From PWHG01 sp964406935 (lineage in GTDB: Bacteria; Patescibacteriota; Patescibacteriia; Patescibacteriales; UBA12465): a stretch of DNA of 57,211 nt. The stretch covers positions 1-57,211 of the forward strand of contig CAYOTM010000004.1 in the NCBI GenBank assembly GCA_964406935.1, written 5' to 3'. The position numbers were made by a program, and so were the translations under genes. The first letter of the stretch is position 1, and the number at the start of each line of letters is the position of its first letter. The notes below the pieces were generated by a model that saw only the letters and a list, made by a program, of their open reading frames with translations, was not told where the DNA came from and did no database searches. Below, in pieces: positions 7,458-15,643 of the stretch.

Positions 7458-8936
7458 ATGAGTAAACAAAAAATCGTGATTATTGGCTCTGGTTTTGGTG
7501 GTTTATCAGCGGCCGCTTTTTTGGCCGCTGATGGTCATGATGTGACTGTTGTCGAAAAAAACGATCAACCGGGCGGTCGAGCTATGATTTGGCAAGAAAA
7601 GGGCTTTCAATTTGATATGGGCCCATCTTGGTATACGATGCCGGAAATTGTTGATAAATTTTTTAATGAATTTGGAGAAAAAGCTAGCGACTACTATCAG
7701 TTAGTTAGACTATCACCATCCTATCGAGTATTTTTTGGTAAAGATGATGTTCTAGACATTCCTGATTCAATGGATAAAATTAATCAATTATTTGATAGTT
7801 TAGAGCCAGATGGGGCAAAAAAATTAGCCAAATTTCTTAAACAGGCTAAATATCAATATGATGTTTCGGTTGAGTCATTTTTATATAAAGAATATCGTAA
7901 TTTAGGCGATATGTTTAATCGCCGAATGCTTTTTGAGGGTGCCAAACTTCATTTATTTGATAACATGGAATCGTTTACCAAAAGATTTTTTACTAACGAA
8001 AGGGCCAGAAAATTATTGCAATATACTTTAGTATTTTTAGGAGGGGCTCCCAAAAAAACCCCTGCCCTGTATGCTTTAATGGCTTATATTGACTATGCTT
8101 TAGGCATTTGGTATCCCTTGGGTGGAATCCATGTTTTTGTCCAATCTTTAGTTAATTTAGCCACGAAACAAGGAGTTAAATTTGTGTTTAATCAAGAAGT
8201 TACTGAAATTGTGGTGGATAATGGTCGGGCGACTGGAGTCAAAACTAGTAATAATTTTTTTCCCGCTGATATTGTTATTTCTAATGCTGATTATCAACAC
8301 ACTGAAACTAAATTATTATCTTCTAAATTTCAAAGCTACTCCTCAGCCTATTGGCAAAAACGAGTGGTTGCTCCTTCAGCTTTTTTACTGTATTTAGGCT
8401 TAAATACTAAAATACCCCAACTTGATCATCACAATTTATTTTTACATAATGATTGGGTTAATCATTTTAATACAATTTTTGATAAACCAAGTTGGCCAGA
8501 TAAACCCTCTTATTATATTAATTGTCCTTCAAAAACTGATCCTAGTGTTGCCCCGGCCGGTAAAGAAACTTTTTTCTTGTTAGTGCCAATTGCTTCTGGT
8601 TTAGAAGATAGCCCTTTAATCCGACAAAATTATCAGAATAAAATTCTCCAAGAAATTGAAAATTTAATAGATTTTCCTATTCGTCAGCATGTTGAAGTAG
8701 CTCGTTCTTTTTCAATCGCTGATTATCAAGAATATTATAATGCTTTTAAGGGAACTGCTTTGGGACTGTCTCACACCTTAAAACAAACAGCTTTTTTTCG
8801 ACCAAAACATCGCAGTAAAAAAGTTAAAAATTTATTTTACACTGGACAATATACTCATCCGGGGATTGGTATGCCAGTTACTTTAATTTCTTCACAAATT
8901 GTTCGTGACATTATTCGTCAAGATTATGGTCTCTAA
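7458..8936 (+). CDS. crtI: Phytoene desaturase (carotenoid FAD oxidoreductase)
   Basis: The 492-residue flavoprotein has an N-terminal dinucleotide-binding motif IIGSGFGGLSAAAFLA (GSGFGG at residues 10-15) ending in VVEKNDQPGGRA, plus the substrate-domain mark FDMGPSWY. The C-terminal carotenoid-desaturase signature is TGQYTHPGIGMP. In known pathways CrtI introduces double bonds into phytoene to make neurosporene or lycopene at the membrane. It is the first gene of an operon with phytoene synthase, a prenyl diphosphate synthase and a UbiA-type enzyme; its 3' end overlaps crtB by 11 bases. A TATATAAG near 7424 may be the operon -10. Whether it does 3, 4 or more desaturations, or acts on a different carotene, cannot be read from sequence. 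Confidence 0.92.
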   Translation: MSKQKIVIIGSGFGGLSAAAFLAADGHDVTVVEKNDQPGGRAMIWQEKGFQFDMGPSWYTMPEIVDKFFNEFGEKASDYYQLVRLSPSYRVFFGKDDVLDIPDSMDKINQLFDSLEPDGAKKLAKFLKQAKYQYDVSVESFLYKEYRNLGDMFNRRMLFEGAKLHLFDNMESFTKRFFTNERARKLLQYTLVFLGGAPKKTPALYALMAYIDYALGIWYPLGGIHVFVQSLVNLATKQGVKFVFNQEVTEIVVDNGRATGVKTSNNFFPADIVISNADYQHTETKLLSSKFQSYSSAYWQKRVVAPSAFLLYLGLNTKIPQLDHHNLFLHNDWVNHFNTIFDKPSWPDKPSYYINCPSKTDPSVAPAGKETFFLLVPIASGLEDSPLIRQNYQNKILQEIENLIDFPIRQHVEVARSFSIADYQEYYNAFKGTALGLSHTLKQTAFFRPKHRSKKVKNLFYTGQYTHPGIGMPVTLISSQIVRDIIRQDYGL

Positions 8937-9783
8937 AAATTTAACAAATATTTTTAAACAGGGTAGTCGCACCTATTTTTATTCTAGCTGGTTTTTTCCT
9001 AAAGACATTCGAGAGAATGTCACTCGATTATATGCTTTTGTTCGAGTGGCCGATAATTATGTTGATCAGGTGCCGCAAAATATTGCCGAATTTCATGATT
9101 TTTGTCGGTTGTTTAATTTAGCTTGGCAAGGACAACCAGCTAACAATCAAGTAATTGATGAGTTTGTTATGATTGCTAAAGATTATAAATTTGATAAGCA
9201 ATTGATTGATGATTTTTTAGAAGCGATGGAGGCGGACACTAAAAAAAATGTTTACTATAATTTAGAAGAAACTAAAAAATATATTTATGGCTCTGCTGAA
9301 GTAATTGGTTTAATGATGGCAAAAATTATGAAACTGCCTGAAGAGTCCTGGTTAGGGGCTCGTCAGTTGGGGCGAGCGATGCAGTATATTAACTTTATTC
9401 GTGATTTAGCCGAAGATATTCAACTCGGACGCCAGTATTTGCCAGTTGATGACATGAAATCATTAGGGCTGACATCGCTAAATAAGGAGACTACTTATCA
9501 AAAACCAGTTGAGTTTATTCAATTTATTAATAATCAACTAACTATTTATCAAAATTGGCAACAAGAAGCGATGCTGGCTTTTAAATTTTTACCAATCCGC
9601 TATCGCATCCCCATTCAAACAGCTGCTGTTATGTATGATTATACTGCTCAAGTAATTTCTCGTGACCCTTTTATTGTTTTTGAGAAAAAAGTGAAACCGG
9701 CGATTTGGCGGATTATTTTATCTGGCTTAGAGCAAACAATTAAAATTATATGGAACAAATATTTAGTAATTACAAAAAATTAA
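8926..9783 (+). CDS. crtB: Phytoene synthase (squalene/phytoene synthase family)
   Basis: The 285-residue enzyme should join two geranylgeranyl diphosphates into phytoene. Both Mg-diphosphate-binding motifs are intact: DNYVD at residues 43-47 and DLAED at 160-164 (within YINFIRDLAEDIQLGRQYLP). The early SRTYFYSSWFFP is also typical. The start at ATG 8926 overlaps the crtI stop by 11 bases, which indicates translational coupling; an upstream in-frame start at 8899 would overlap more and adds a non-homologous leader. It overlaps the next gene by 34 bases. The phytoene-type role, rather than squalene-type, is inferred from the neighbours. Confidence 0.92.
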   Translation: MVSKNLTNIFKQGSRTYFYSSWFFPKDIRENVTRLYAFVRVADNYVDQVPQNIAEFHDFCRLFNLAWQGQPANNQVIDEFVMIAKDYKFDKQLIDDFLEAMEADTKKNVYYNLEETKKYIYGSAEVIGLMMAKIMKLPEESWLGARQLGRAMQYINFIRDLAEDIQLGRQYLPVDDMKSLGLTSLNKETTYQKPVEFIQFINNQLTIYQNWQQEAMLAFKFLPIRYRIPIQTAAVMYDYTAQVISRDPFIVFEKKVKPAIWRIILSGLEQTIKIIWNKYLVITKN

Positions 9784-10802
9784 TTGACAAGGAGATTGAT
9801 CTCTTGGCGACTGATTTACAAGCAACCAATTTACCCTGGTCAGATAAGTTAGCTATTTCTTTGGCTCAGTCAGCTAAACTCGGAAAAACCGTTAGGGGGG
9901 CTTTGATTTTATTAACTCTAGATATTTTTCAGCAAAAAATTAACCCTAATGCCGTTAAGGTGGCAGCGGCGATTGAATATCTACATACCGCCCTACTGAT
10001 TCATGATGATATTATGGATCGTGATGAGAAGCGTCGTGGCCAACCCAGCACCTATAGGCAGTATGAAAAAATAGGAACGGAGCTGGGAGCTAGTCAAGCA
10101 CTCAATTTTGGAACTAGCATGGCGATTTGTTTGGGAGATATAGCTATTTTTACTGCTTGGTGGTCACTATCTAAATTAACAGAGATTAATTCAAATACTT
10201 ATCAGCGTTTATTTAAATTATTTAGTCAGGAATTTTTGCGAGTTGGCTTTGGTCAAATTCAAGATGTTACTTTTAGCCACCTACCACAAATTCCTAGCCC
10301 CGAAGAAGTTTTAACAATGTATACCAATAAAACAGCTCGCTACACTTTTTCTCTACCTTTTTTAACCGCTGGGATTTTAAGCGAACAACCAGAGAGCACG
10401 ATGAATGTTTTAAGTCAATTAGGTCTTAATCTTGGTTTAATTTTTCAATTAACTGATGACTCCTTAACTTTAGATGGTGATAGCCAGGAGGTTGGTAAGG
10501 CAATTGGTAATGATATTAAGGAAAACAAAAAAACCTTATATCATGTTTTATTAAGACAGCGAGCTAGTTCTGAAGATTTGCAAAAAATTTCTAATATTTT
10601 TGGTAACCCCCAGGCCACAGAATTTGATTGGCAATTAATTCGTGACCTAATTATTCACTATCAAGTAGATCAGGAAATTAGTCAACAAATTCAAGATTAT
10701 GCCAAGCAGTCTTATCAATTAATTAATGACTTGCCAATTAAACCAGCTGCTCAAAAAAATCTTGAGCAGTTAGTTGTCTATTTAATAAATCGTCGTAAAT
10801 AA
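9750..10802 (+). CDS. crtE: Polyprenyl diphosphate synthase, probably geranylgeranyl type
   Basis: The 350-residue trans-isoprenyl diphosphate synthase should build the C20 precursor for phytoene. The first Asp-rich motif is DDIMD at 86-90, preceded by GKTVRG at 45-50 and followed by RRGQPS. The second motif is DDSLT at 236-240: the last Asp of DDxxD is replaced by Thr, as also happens in some bacterial GGPP synthases. NDIKENKKTL closes the active site. Chain length is not certain from sequence; large or small residues ahead of the first motif (YLHTALLIH) do not clearly block a C20 product. It overlaps crtB by 34 bases and is followed at once by the UbiA-type gene. Confidence 0.88.
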   Translation: MEQIFSNYKKLIDKEIDLLATDLQATNLPWSDKLAISLAQSAKLGKTVRGALILLTLDIFQQKINPNAVKVAAAIEYLHTALLIHDDIMDRDEKRRGQPSTYRQYEKIGTELGASQALNFGTSMAICLGDIAIFTAWWSLSKLTEINSNTYQRLFKLFSQEFLRVGFGQIQDVTFSHLPQIPSPEEVLTMYTNKTARYTFSLPFLTAGILSEQPESTMNVLSQLGLNLGLIFQLTDDSLTLDGDSQEVGKAIGNDIKENKKTLYHVLLRQRASSEDLQKISNIFGNPQATEFDWQLIRDLIIHYQVDQEISQQIQDYAKQSYQLINDLPIKPAAQKNLEQLVVYLINRRK

Positions 10803-10808
10803 TTGTTT

Positions 10809-11648
10809 ATGACTCAAGTTATTGTTAGTTTATTTAAAATTTCTCGACCTCGTTTTTGGTTTTACTTAGCGGGGCCTTTTTTATTAGGTTTAGTAGCTAC
10901 CAATAATCTTAATTTAGTTTATTCTAGCGCCTGGACTTATATTTTATTATTATTTTTTTTATGGCCAGCTAATTTTTATCTATACGGGATTAATGATTAT
11001 TTTGATCAAGACACCGATCAGTTTAATTTAAAAAAAACTGACAAAGAAAGTCAGTTTAATACCTGGTCACAGGCTAAGTTAATTAAATTATTGTTAATTG
11101 GTCAATTGATTTTTTCTTTATTGATTTTTATTTTTTTGCCCAATACTTTACTGAAGATTTTATTTTTTATCTTTATTTTTTTAGCTACTTTTTATAGTGC
11201 GCCGCCATTACGTTTTAAAAAACATCCCTTAGTTGACTCTTTATCTAATGTTTTATATGTCATTCCTGGATTTATTTCCTATGCTTTAATAACCGGGCAA
11301 TTAGTTAGTTGGTTAGTAATTATAGCCGCTTGGGCTTGGTCAGCCGCCATGCATTTATTTTCGGCCATCCCTGATATTGAGCCTGACAAGCAAGCGAAAT
11401 TAAAAACCTCAGCTATTTTATGGGGTGAAAAATTATCTTTATTTATTTGTTTACTTTTATGGTCAGTATTTTTCTTAATTATTAATCAGTTGGTTGTTAG
11501 CCCTTTAGCTTATTTACTAATTATTTATCCGATAATTCCTGCTAGTTTATTAATATTTAATATATTACCGGTTCAAGTTTATTGGTATTTCCCCTGGGTT
11601 AATAGTATCTTGGGTTTCTTGTTTTTTTGGTATTTAGTTTTGCTTTAA
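10809..11648 (+). CDS. UbiA-family prenyltransferase, lycopene elongase-like
   Basis: The 279-residue integral membrane enzyme has about eight hydrophobic helices. The first Asp-rich motif is NDYFDQDTD (residues 62-70) and the second is IPDIEPD (about 193-199). The stretch YSAPPLRFK...PLVDSLSN between helices resembles lycopene elongases and C50-carotenoid enzymes (LyeJ/CrtEb type) more than quinone or haem prenyltransferases. In the context of crtI-crtB-crtE it would add C5 units to lycopene, giving acyclic C45/C50 carotenoids. That product is an inference. The ATG at 10809 is preferred to a TTG at 10803. It ends the operon; a terminator lies at 11706-11736. Confidence 0.8.
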   Translation: MTQVIVSLFKISRPRFWFYLAGPFLLGLVATNNLNLVYSSAWTYILLLFFLWPANFYLYGINDYFDQDTDQFNLKKTDKESQFNTWSQAKLIKLLLIGQLIFSLLIFIFLPNTLLKILFFIFIFLATFYSAPPLRFKKHPLVDSLSNVLYVIPGFISYALITGQLVSWLVIIAAWAWSAAMHLFSAIPDIEPDKQAKLKTSAILWGEKLSLFICLLLWSVFFLIINQLVVSPLAYLLIIYPIIPASLLIFNILPVQVYWYFPWVNSILGFLFFWYLVLL

Positions 11649-11705
11649 AGTAATTTATAAAATAATTATCAGAGGATATTTTTTATAAAAAAAAATCCAC
11701 TTACT

Positions 11706-11736
11706 CAAAAAGACACCAAAGCGGTGCCTTTTTTCT
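11706..11736. terminator. Bidirectional terminator between crt operon and cassette B
   Basis: AAAAAGACACC - AAAGC - GGTGCCTTTTT is an 11-bp stem with one mismatch. It ends the plus-strand carotenoid operon and, read on the minus strand, ends the tRNA-Ser/cassette B transcript. The minus-strand flank GTCTTTTTGAGTAAGTGG closely matches the flank of cassette A's terminator (GTCTTTTTGAGTGAGTGG). Confidence 0.72.
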
Positions 11737-11739
11737 TTG

Positions 11740-11977
11740 CGGAGGTGGGAGGATTCGGTCACGGTTGCTAAGCCTCGCTTCCTCACTTCGCTCGTCGCTC
11801 GCTAAGCACCCCGACCCGGCCTCGTCGCGTAAAAAAGCCTTCGGCTTATACGCGACTCCGGCTTGCCCGCCGAAGTCATATGAAATATGACGAAGGAGGG
11901 CTTTCGAATCCCCCACGCGAGCCAAACTATTGGCTCGCTCACTTCCGCTCATTCACTCGCGGAGCTCGTTCATTTAG
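11740..11977 (-). repeat. GC-rich tRNA-tail cassette B, next to tRNA-Ser
   Basis: Reading the minus strand, this block starts right after tRNA-Ser and ends with a 19-bp copy of that tRNA's 3' end (11739-11757 repeats 11977-11995). Its inner part (from 11946) begins GGAAGTG, which pairs with the terminal CACCTCC with one mismatch, the same acceptor-like closure as cassette A. The core GAGCGAGCCAATAGTTTGGC, the inverted T-arm word GTGGGGGATTCG (11905-11916), the GTCGCGT...ACGCGAC hairpin and the junction ACCGTGAC before the tail are shared with cassette A. B also has about 39 extra bases, flanked by AAGCC, around a GTCATAT/ATATGAC palindrome. Confidence 0.72.
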
Positions 11978-12065
11978 CGGAGGTGGGAGGATTCGAACCC
12001 CCGATACCATTTCTGGTATACCGCTTTTCGAGAGCGGCGCATTCAACCAGCTCTGCCACACCTCC
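11978..12065 (-). tRNA. tRNA-Ser (anticodon CGA)
   Basis: An 88-base class II tRNA on the minus strand. The acceptor GGAGGTG/CACCTCC has G as discriminator, the anticodon arm CCGCT-CTCGAAA-AGCGG gives anticodon CGA (codon UCG), a long variable arm follows (TATACCAGAAATGGTA), and the T-arm is GGGGG-TTCGAAT. CCA is not encoded. Its first base overlaps the last base of the pseudouridine synthase stop codon, so the two are probably cotranscribed. Confidence 0.95.
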
Positions 12066-12805
12066 TAATTTTTTAACATTTTTATTTGCTCAATTTGTTT
12101 ATTATCTAATTTTTGATACTTACCTTCAGCTAAATTATTTAAAGAAAAACTAGCTAGCTTAACCCTTTGAAGATCACTAACCGATAATTTAATCGTTTGA
12201 AACATTCTTTTTATTTGTCGATTTTTTCCTTGAGTAATAACCATTAAAAAAACATTATTACCTAAATAATTAATTTTTTTTGCTTTAACCACACCATCTT
12301 CTTGGCCAATATTAACTCCTTGAATAAAAATTTGACAAATATTTTTACCCTCACGTTCATTAATCAGCCCGCTTCCAGTTACCATCACGCGATAAGTTTT
12401 TTCTTGTTCAAAACGGGGATGACTTAATTTTAAAATTAAATCACCATCATTACTTAAAATTAATAATCCCCGACTATCTTTATCTAGACGGCCGGCAATT
12501 TTTAATTGATGATAGGTTCGAGGCAGTAAAGAAAAAATATTTTTTTCTCCTGTAAATTGACGATGAGTGCAAGTGTAGCCAATTGGTTTATTAAACAATA
12601 AAGCTAATTGACGATTAACCGGTTTATTAAATAATTTGTTGTTGACTTTAATTTGATCAGCCTCATCGACTGTTTGCCCTAAAGTTGCCAGCTGACTATT
12701 TACTTGAATTTTTCCTCCACGAATTAATTTTTCTGCTTGGCGGCGGGAACTAATCCCTAGGTCTACTAACCTTTTAGTTAAGTGCATATTAATTTTTTTG
12801 TTCAT
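12065..12805 (-). CDS. RsuA/RluB-family 23S/16S rRNA pseudouridine synthase
   Basis: The 246-residue protein has an N-terminal S4 RNA-binding domain (LTKRLVDLGISSRRQAEKLI, residues 9-60) and a pseudouridine-synthase domain. The catalytic Asp lies in GRLDKDSRGLL (about residue 106), a variant of the family's GRLDxxTxGLL. LLFNKPIGY and GKNRQIKRMF are further family marks. It isomerises uridine in rRNA. Whether it is RluB, RluE, RluF or RsuA type is not clear. The gene overlaps the upstream O-antigen ligase-like gene by 17 bases, and its stop touches tRNA-Ser. Confidence 0.88.
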   Translation of the reverse strand: MNKKINMHLTKRLVDLGISSRRQAEKLIRGGKIQVNSQLATLGQTVDEADQIKVNNKLFNKPVNRQLALLFNKPIGYTCTHRQFTGEKNIFSLLPRTYHQLKIAGRLDKDSRGLLILSNDGDLILKLSHPRFEQEKTYRVMVTGSGLINEREGKNICQIFIQGVNIGQEDGVVKAKKINYLGNNVFLMVITQGKNRQIKRMFQTIKLSVSDLQRVKLASFSLNNLAEGKYQKLDNKQIEQIKMLKN

Positions 12806-14180
12806 TAGTTAAGCGCAGTTTAATAATTCCTAAAAGAGCAATTAGTAGCCAAAATAATACTGATAAATCATTTTTAAAATAAGGAACATCCACCAGGCCA
12901 TGAATCATAACTGTAATCATTGCTCCAAATAAACCAACTAATAAGCCAGTCTCCAAATTCCCTCCCTGCTTAGTAGCAATTTTTTTTAATTTCCAAGTTA
13001 AGAAAAAATAACGACCAATTAGCCAAGTAAATAGCAAGACGCCCAGTAATCCTAATTCTGTCCAAAAATTTAAGAAAATATTGTGAGGGTATAAATAGAT
13101 TTCTAAAGGCTGCCAAACGCTATTACGATATTCCTCATTCCAAACAGTTAGACGATGCCAGTCAGGATCATCATTTTTTACAAAAATTCCCTCTTGATGA
13201 AAAGGGGCTACTGAAAATTGGTAATTACTAAGTCCACTACCAGTGATTATTCGACCAGTAGCTAACATATTCCAAGTCTCCTGCCATTGTTGCTTCCTAA
13301 TTTGTCCAGACAAATCTCTAAGCCCAATCGTTTTAATGGCTGTTTCCCGCCAAGTAGGCATAAGGTATAAACTACCAGTCATAATAACTACTAAAATAAT
13401 TGCCGCCAGTCTACCCTTTTTATGCCAAAAAAATAAACTAAGAATAGTCGCCACCGCTAAGCCGATTAAAGCTCCTTTAGATCGGCTAAAATAAATTGCC
13501 AATAGTGAACTGCTAGTCATTAAAATAATGAGAATTTTTTTAACTGCTCCTTTTAAATCAGTTCGTCTAGGATATGATAAAAATAACCCCCCAAGAAGCA
13601 TGATAATGGGTGCTAAATAAAGACCAACAGCATTAGGATATTGAAAGACGGATACCACCCGGCGTTGTTCGGCGATTGCCCAAAATTCATTATTAATAAG
13701 TAGACCAGTAAATTTTTGAAAAATAGCTACTCCGGAAATTATTATTGTTGATAGACCAAGGGCCCAAATTAAAGAACGATAAGATTTTTTGTGAAAAACA
13801 TTAATAATCACAATATAGAGCATAATTGGCTCTAAAAAATACGCCTTGAATATCCCTAAAGCGCTGGAGCTAAAGGCAGCTGTTGCAATTGCTAGCCAAG
13901 CAGCCATTAAAATTAAAATTATTTCCCAGTTAAATGGGTAGTTGCGTTTTTTTGCTCGCCAGTTTTTGTCTTTAAAAATTTGCCAAGGCTTGTTTTTAAA
14001 AAACCAAACAACAAAAACAATAAGAATCATTAGCTCAAGTAAAGTAGAGGGGACAGGCCCAATATTTAATCTTAACAAATAAGCAGGCAAACTAGCTACC
14101 AATAATAAAATTGCCCAATCTAAACGAATTAAGGTCAAAATTAAAAATAAAATAGACGCTAGGCTGATTAAAATTGTCAT
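12789..14180 (-). CDS. O-antigen ligase/polymerase-like membrane protein
   Basis: The 463-residue protein has about 11-12 hydrophobic helices and one large extracytoplasmic loop at about residues 290-365. The loop contains TGRIITGSGLSNYQFSVAP and PHNIFLNFWTELGLLG, the typical 'Wzy_C / O-antigen ligase' region with the PHN motif. Family members ligate or polymerise lipid-linked glycans outside the membrane. In a CPR-like cell with no outer membrane it may act on surface polysaccharide or S-layer glycans. It is first in a transcript continuing into the pseudouridine synthase (17-base overlap) and tRNA-Ser. Confidence 0.8.
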   Translation of the reverse strand: MTILISLASILFLILTLIRLDWAILLLVASLPAYLLRLNIGPVPSTLLELMILIVFVVWFFKNKPWQIFKDKNWRAKKRNYPFNWEIILILMAAWLAIATAAFSSSALGIFKAYFLEPIMLYIVIINVFHKKSYRSLIWALGLSTIIISGVAIFQKFTGLLINNEFWAIAEQRRVVSVFQYPNAVGLYLAPIIMLLGGLFLSYPRRTDLKGAVKKILIILMTSSSLLAIYFSRSKGALIGLAVATILSLFFWHKKGRLAAIILVVIMTGSLYLMPTWRETAIKTIGLRDLSGQIRKQQWQETWNMLATGRIITGSGLSNYQFSVAPFHQEGIFVKNDDPDWHRLTVWNEEYRNSVWQPLEIYLYPHNIFLNFWTELGLLGVLLFTWLIGRYFFLTWKLKKIATKQGGNLETGLLVGLFGAMITVMIHGLVDVPYFKNDLSVLFWLLIALLGIIKLRLTNEQKN

Positions 14181-14208
14181 ATGATTATATTATATCATAA
14201 GCTAATAA

Positions 14209-14231
14209 AAATCGCCCCGTGCGGGCGATTT
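14209..14231 (-). terminator. Rho-independent terminator after efp
   Basis: AAATCGCCC - loop - GGGCGATTT is a 9-bp stem with T-tract on the minus strand, 41 bases downstream of the efp stop. Confidence 0.78.
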
Positions 14232-14271
14232 ATGGTAATTATTAGCCTGTTATAAAATTGGCCACTATTTA

Positions 14272-14832
14272 TTAATTTGCCCGTTCAACATATTCACCAC
14301 TGTCAGTATTAACGCGGATAATTTCTCCTTCTTCAATAAACATTGGGACACTAATTGTAGCGCCAGTTTCAATTTCTACCACTTTATTAACATTACCGGC
14401 TGAATTTCCTTTAACTCCGGGCGGTGCGCTAACAACCTTAAAATCTAGTTTAATTGGTAAGTCAATAGCTACTGGTTTATTGTTATAATACAAAACATTA
14501 ACATCAGTGCCGTCTTTAAGAAATTTAGTTTTTTCTCCTAAGTTTTCCACTTCTAAAGTAAATTGCTCATAACTGTCATTATCCATAAAATGAGCATCAT
14601 GTTCGTCTTGGTAAAGAAAGTTAGCTTTTTTTGTTTCAGTTTTAGCTTCCTCGGCTTTTTCTACTCCTTGAAAAGTTTTATCTAAAACACTACCATCAAT
14701 TAAATTACGACAACGAGTTTTTAAGACTGCCCCACCTCGTCCCATTTTATGATGCTCGGTTTTAGTAATTACATAAGGTTGGTCGTTAAGTCTAATTATT
14801 TTACCGGTTTTAATTTCGTTAAAATTCAACAT
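14272..14832 (-). CDS. efp: Translation elongation factor P
   Basis: The 186-residue protein has the three beta-barrel layout of EF-P and relieves ribosome stalling at consecutive prolines. The N-terminal KOW-like domain contains HHKMGRGGAVLKTR; the tip residue that is lysine in E. coli is arginine here (Arg32). An Arg in this place is glycosylated by EarP in some bacteria; no earP is in this window. The C-terminal OB domain has VVEIETGATISVPMFIEEGE and SGEYVERA. It is last in the rpsF-ssb-rpsR-efp run, separated from rpsR by 57 bases, and is followed by a terminator. Confidence 0.95.
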   Translation of the reverse strand: MLNFNEIKTGKIIRLNDQPYVITKTEHHKMGRGGAVLKTRCRNLIDGSVLDKTFQGVEKAEEAKTETKKANFLYQDEHDAHFMDNDSYEQFTLEVENLGEKTKFLKDGTDVNVLYYNNKPVAIDLPIKLDFKVVSAPPGVKGNSAGNVNKVVEIETGATISVPMFIEEGEIIRVNTDSGEYVERAN

Positions 14833-14889
14833 ATAATCTAAAAATCAAAATGATTTTTTCTTTAATTATTAGTTTACTAAATCAGTGTC

Positions 14890-15102
14890 CTATTTATGAG
14901 TAGGAGCAATTAAAGCCATGATCCGCGATCGTTTAATTGCCGTGGCCACTTTTCTTTGGTGCCAAGCGCAAATACCAGTTCTACTACCTGGTAATATTTT
15001 CATGTAAAAATTCATAAACCGTCTTAAAGTGCGAGTGTCTTTATAGTCAACCTCTAACTGATTAACACAGAAAAAACAATCTTTATTTTTTGTTTTAGGC
15101 AT
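14890..15102 (-). CDS. rpsR: Small ribosomal subunit protein bS18
   Basis: The 70-residue protein matches bS18: YKDTRTLRRFM and a C-terminal TGICAWHQRKVATAIKRSR are the family's rRNA- and bS6-contacting parts. It carries CFFC near the N-terminus and CAWH later, the 'C+' zinc-binding form. It lies between ssb and efp in the usual bS6-SSB-bS18 order. Confidence 0.95.
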   Translation of the reverse strand: MPKTKNKDCFFCVNQLEVDYKDTRTLRRFMNFYMKILPGSRTGICAWHQRKVATAIKRSRIMALIAPTHK

Positions 15103-15151
15103 ATATTAGATAATCGGCCACTCATTAATCGAGGGGCACTTACTTAATTTT

Positions 15152-15583
15152 TTAAAAAGGAATATTTTCGACGCGAATTTCTTCTTCGCCATCATCGCTA
15201 GGGGCGTCTGTTGTGGTATTATCAGTTGTTTCAACGGTTGGGCCAGCGTTATTTCCTGTTCGGTCAAGCATAATCATATTTTCAGTAACAATTTCTGTTC
15301 GATAACGCTTTACTCCGTCTTGGCCTGTCCAATCAGTGGTTTGCAAACGACCCTCAATGAAAACCTTAGAACCTTTACGTAAATATTGACCACAAATTTC
15401 CCCTAGTCGTCGCCAAGCAACTACGTTATGAAATTCAGTTTTTTTCTGTTGTTGACCTGAGGAATCATTCCAGACTAAATTAGTAGCCACTGAAAAAGAA
15501 GCGACTGTTTGCCCTGAAGGAGTGTTTCTAGTTTCTGGATCACGGGTTAAATTACCAATGATCATTGCTTTGTTTAAATTCAT
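15152..15583 (-). CDS. ssb: Single-stranded DNA-binding protein
   Basis: The 143-residue protein has an N-terminal OB fold (MNLNKAMIIGNLTRDPETR, FSVATN, KTEFHNVVAWRRLGE, GSKVFIEGRLQT) and a short acidic Thr/Asp/Glu-rich linker. It ends in EEEIRVENIPF, the tip that recruits replication and repair partners. The linker is shorter than in E. coli. The position between rpsF and rpsR is the conserved bacterial arrangement. Confidence 0.96.
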   Translation of the reverse strand: MNLNKAMIIGNLTRDPETRNTPSGQTVASFSVATNLVWNDSSGQQQKKTEFHNVVAWRRLGEICGQYLRKGSKVFIEGRLQTTDWTGQDGVKRYRTEIVTENMIMLDRTGNNAGPTVETTDNTTTDAPSDDGEEEIRVENIPF

Positions 15584-15643
15584 AATTTTATTGACTGTTT
15601 TAAGAATGAGGGCAATTTAAAACAGTTAGATTAATAATTAGTA

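Noticed and set aside
11701..12153. Overlapping open frames on both strands in the tRNA-Ser/cassette B region
   Set aside because: They run through the tRNA and the hairpin-rich cassette, contain translated tRNA sequence and lack start signals; the RNA interpretation explains the region better.
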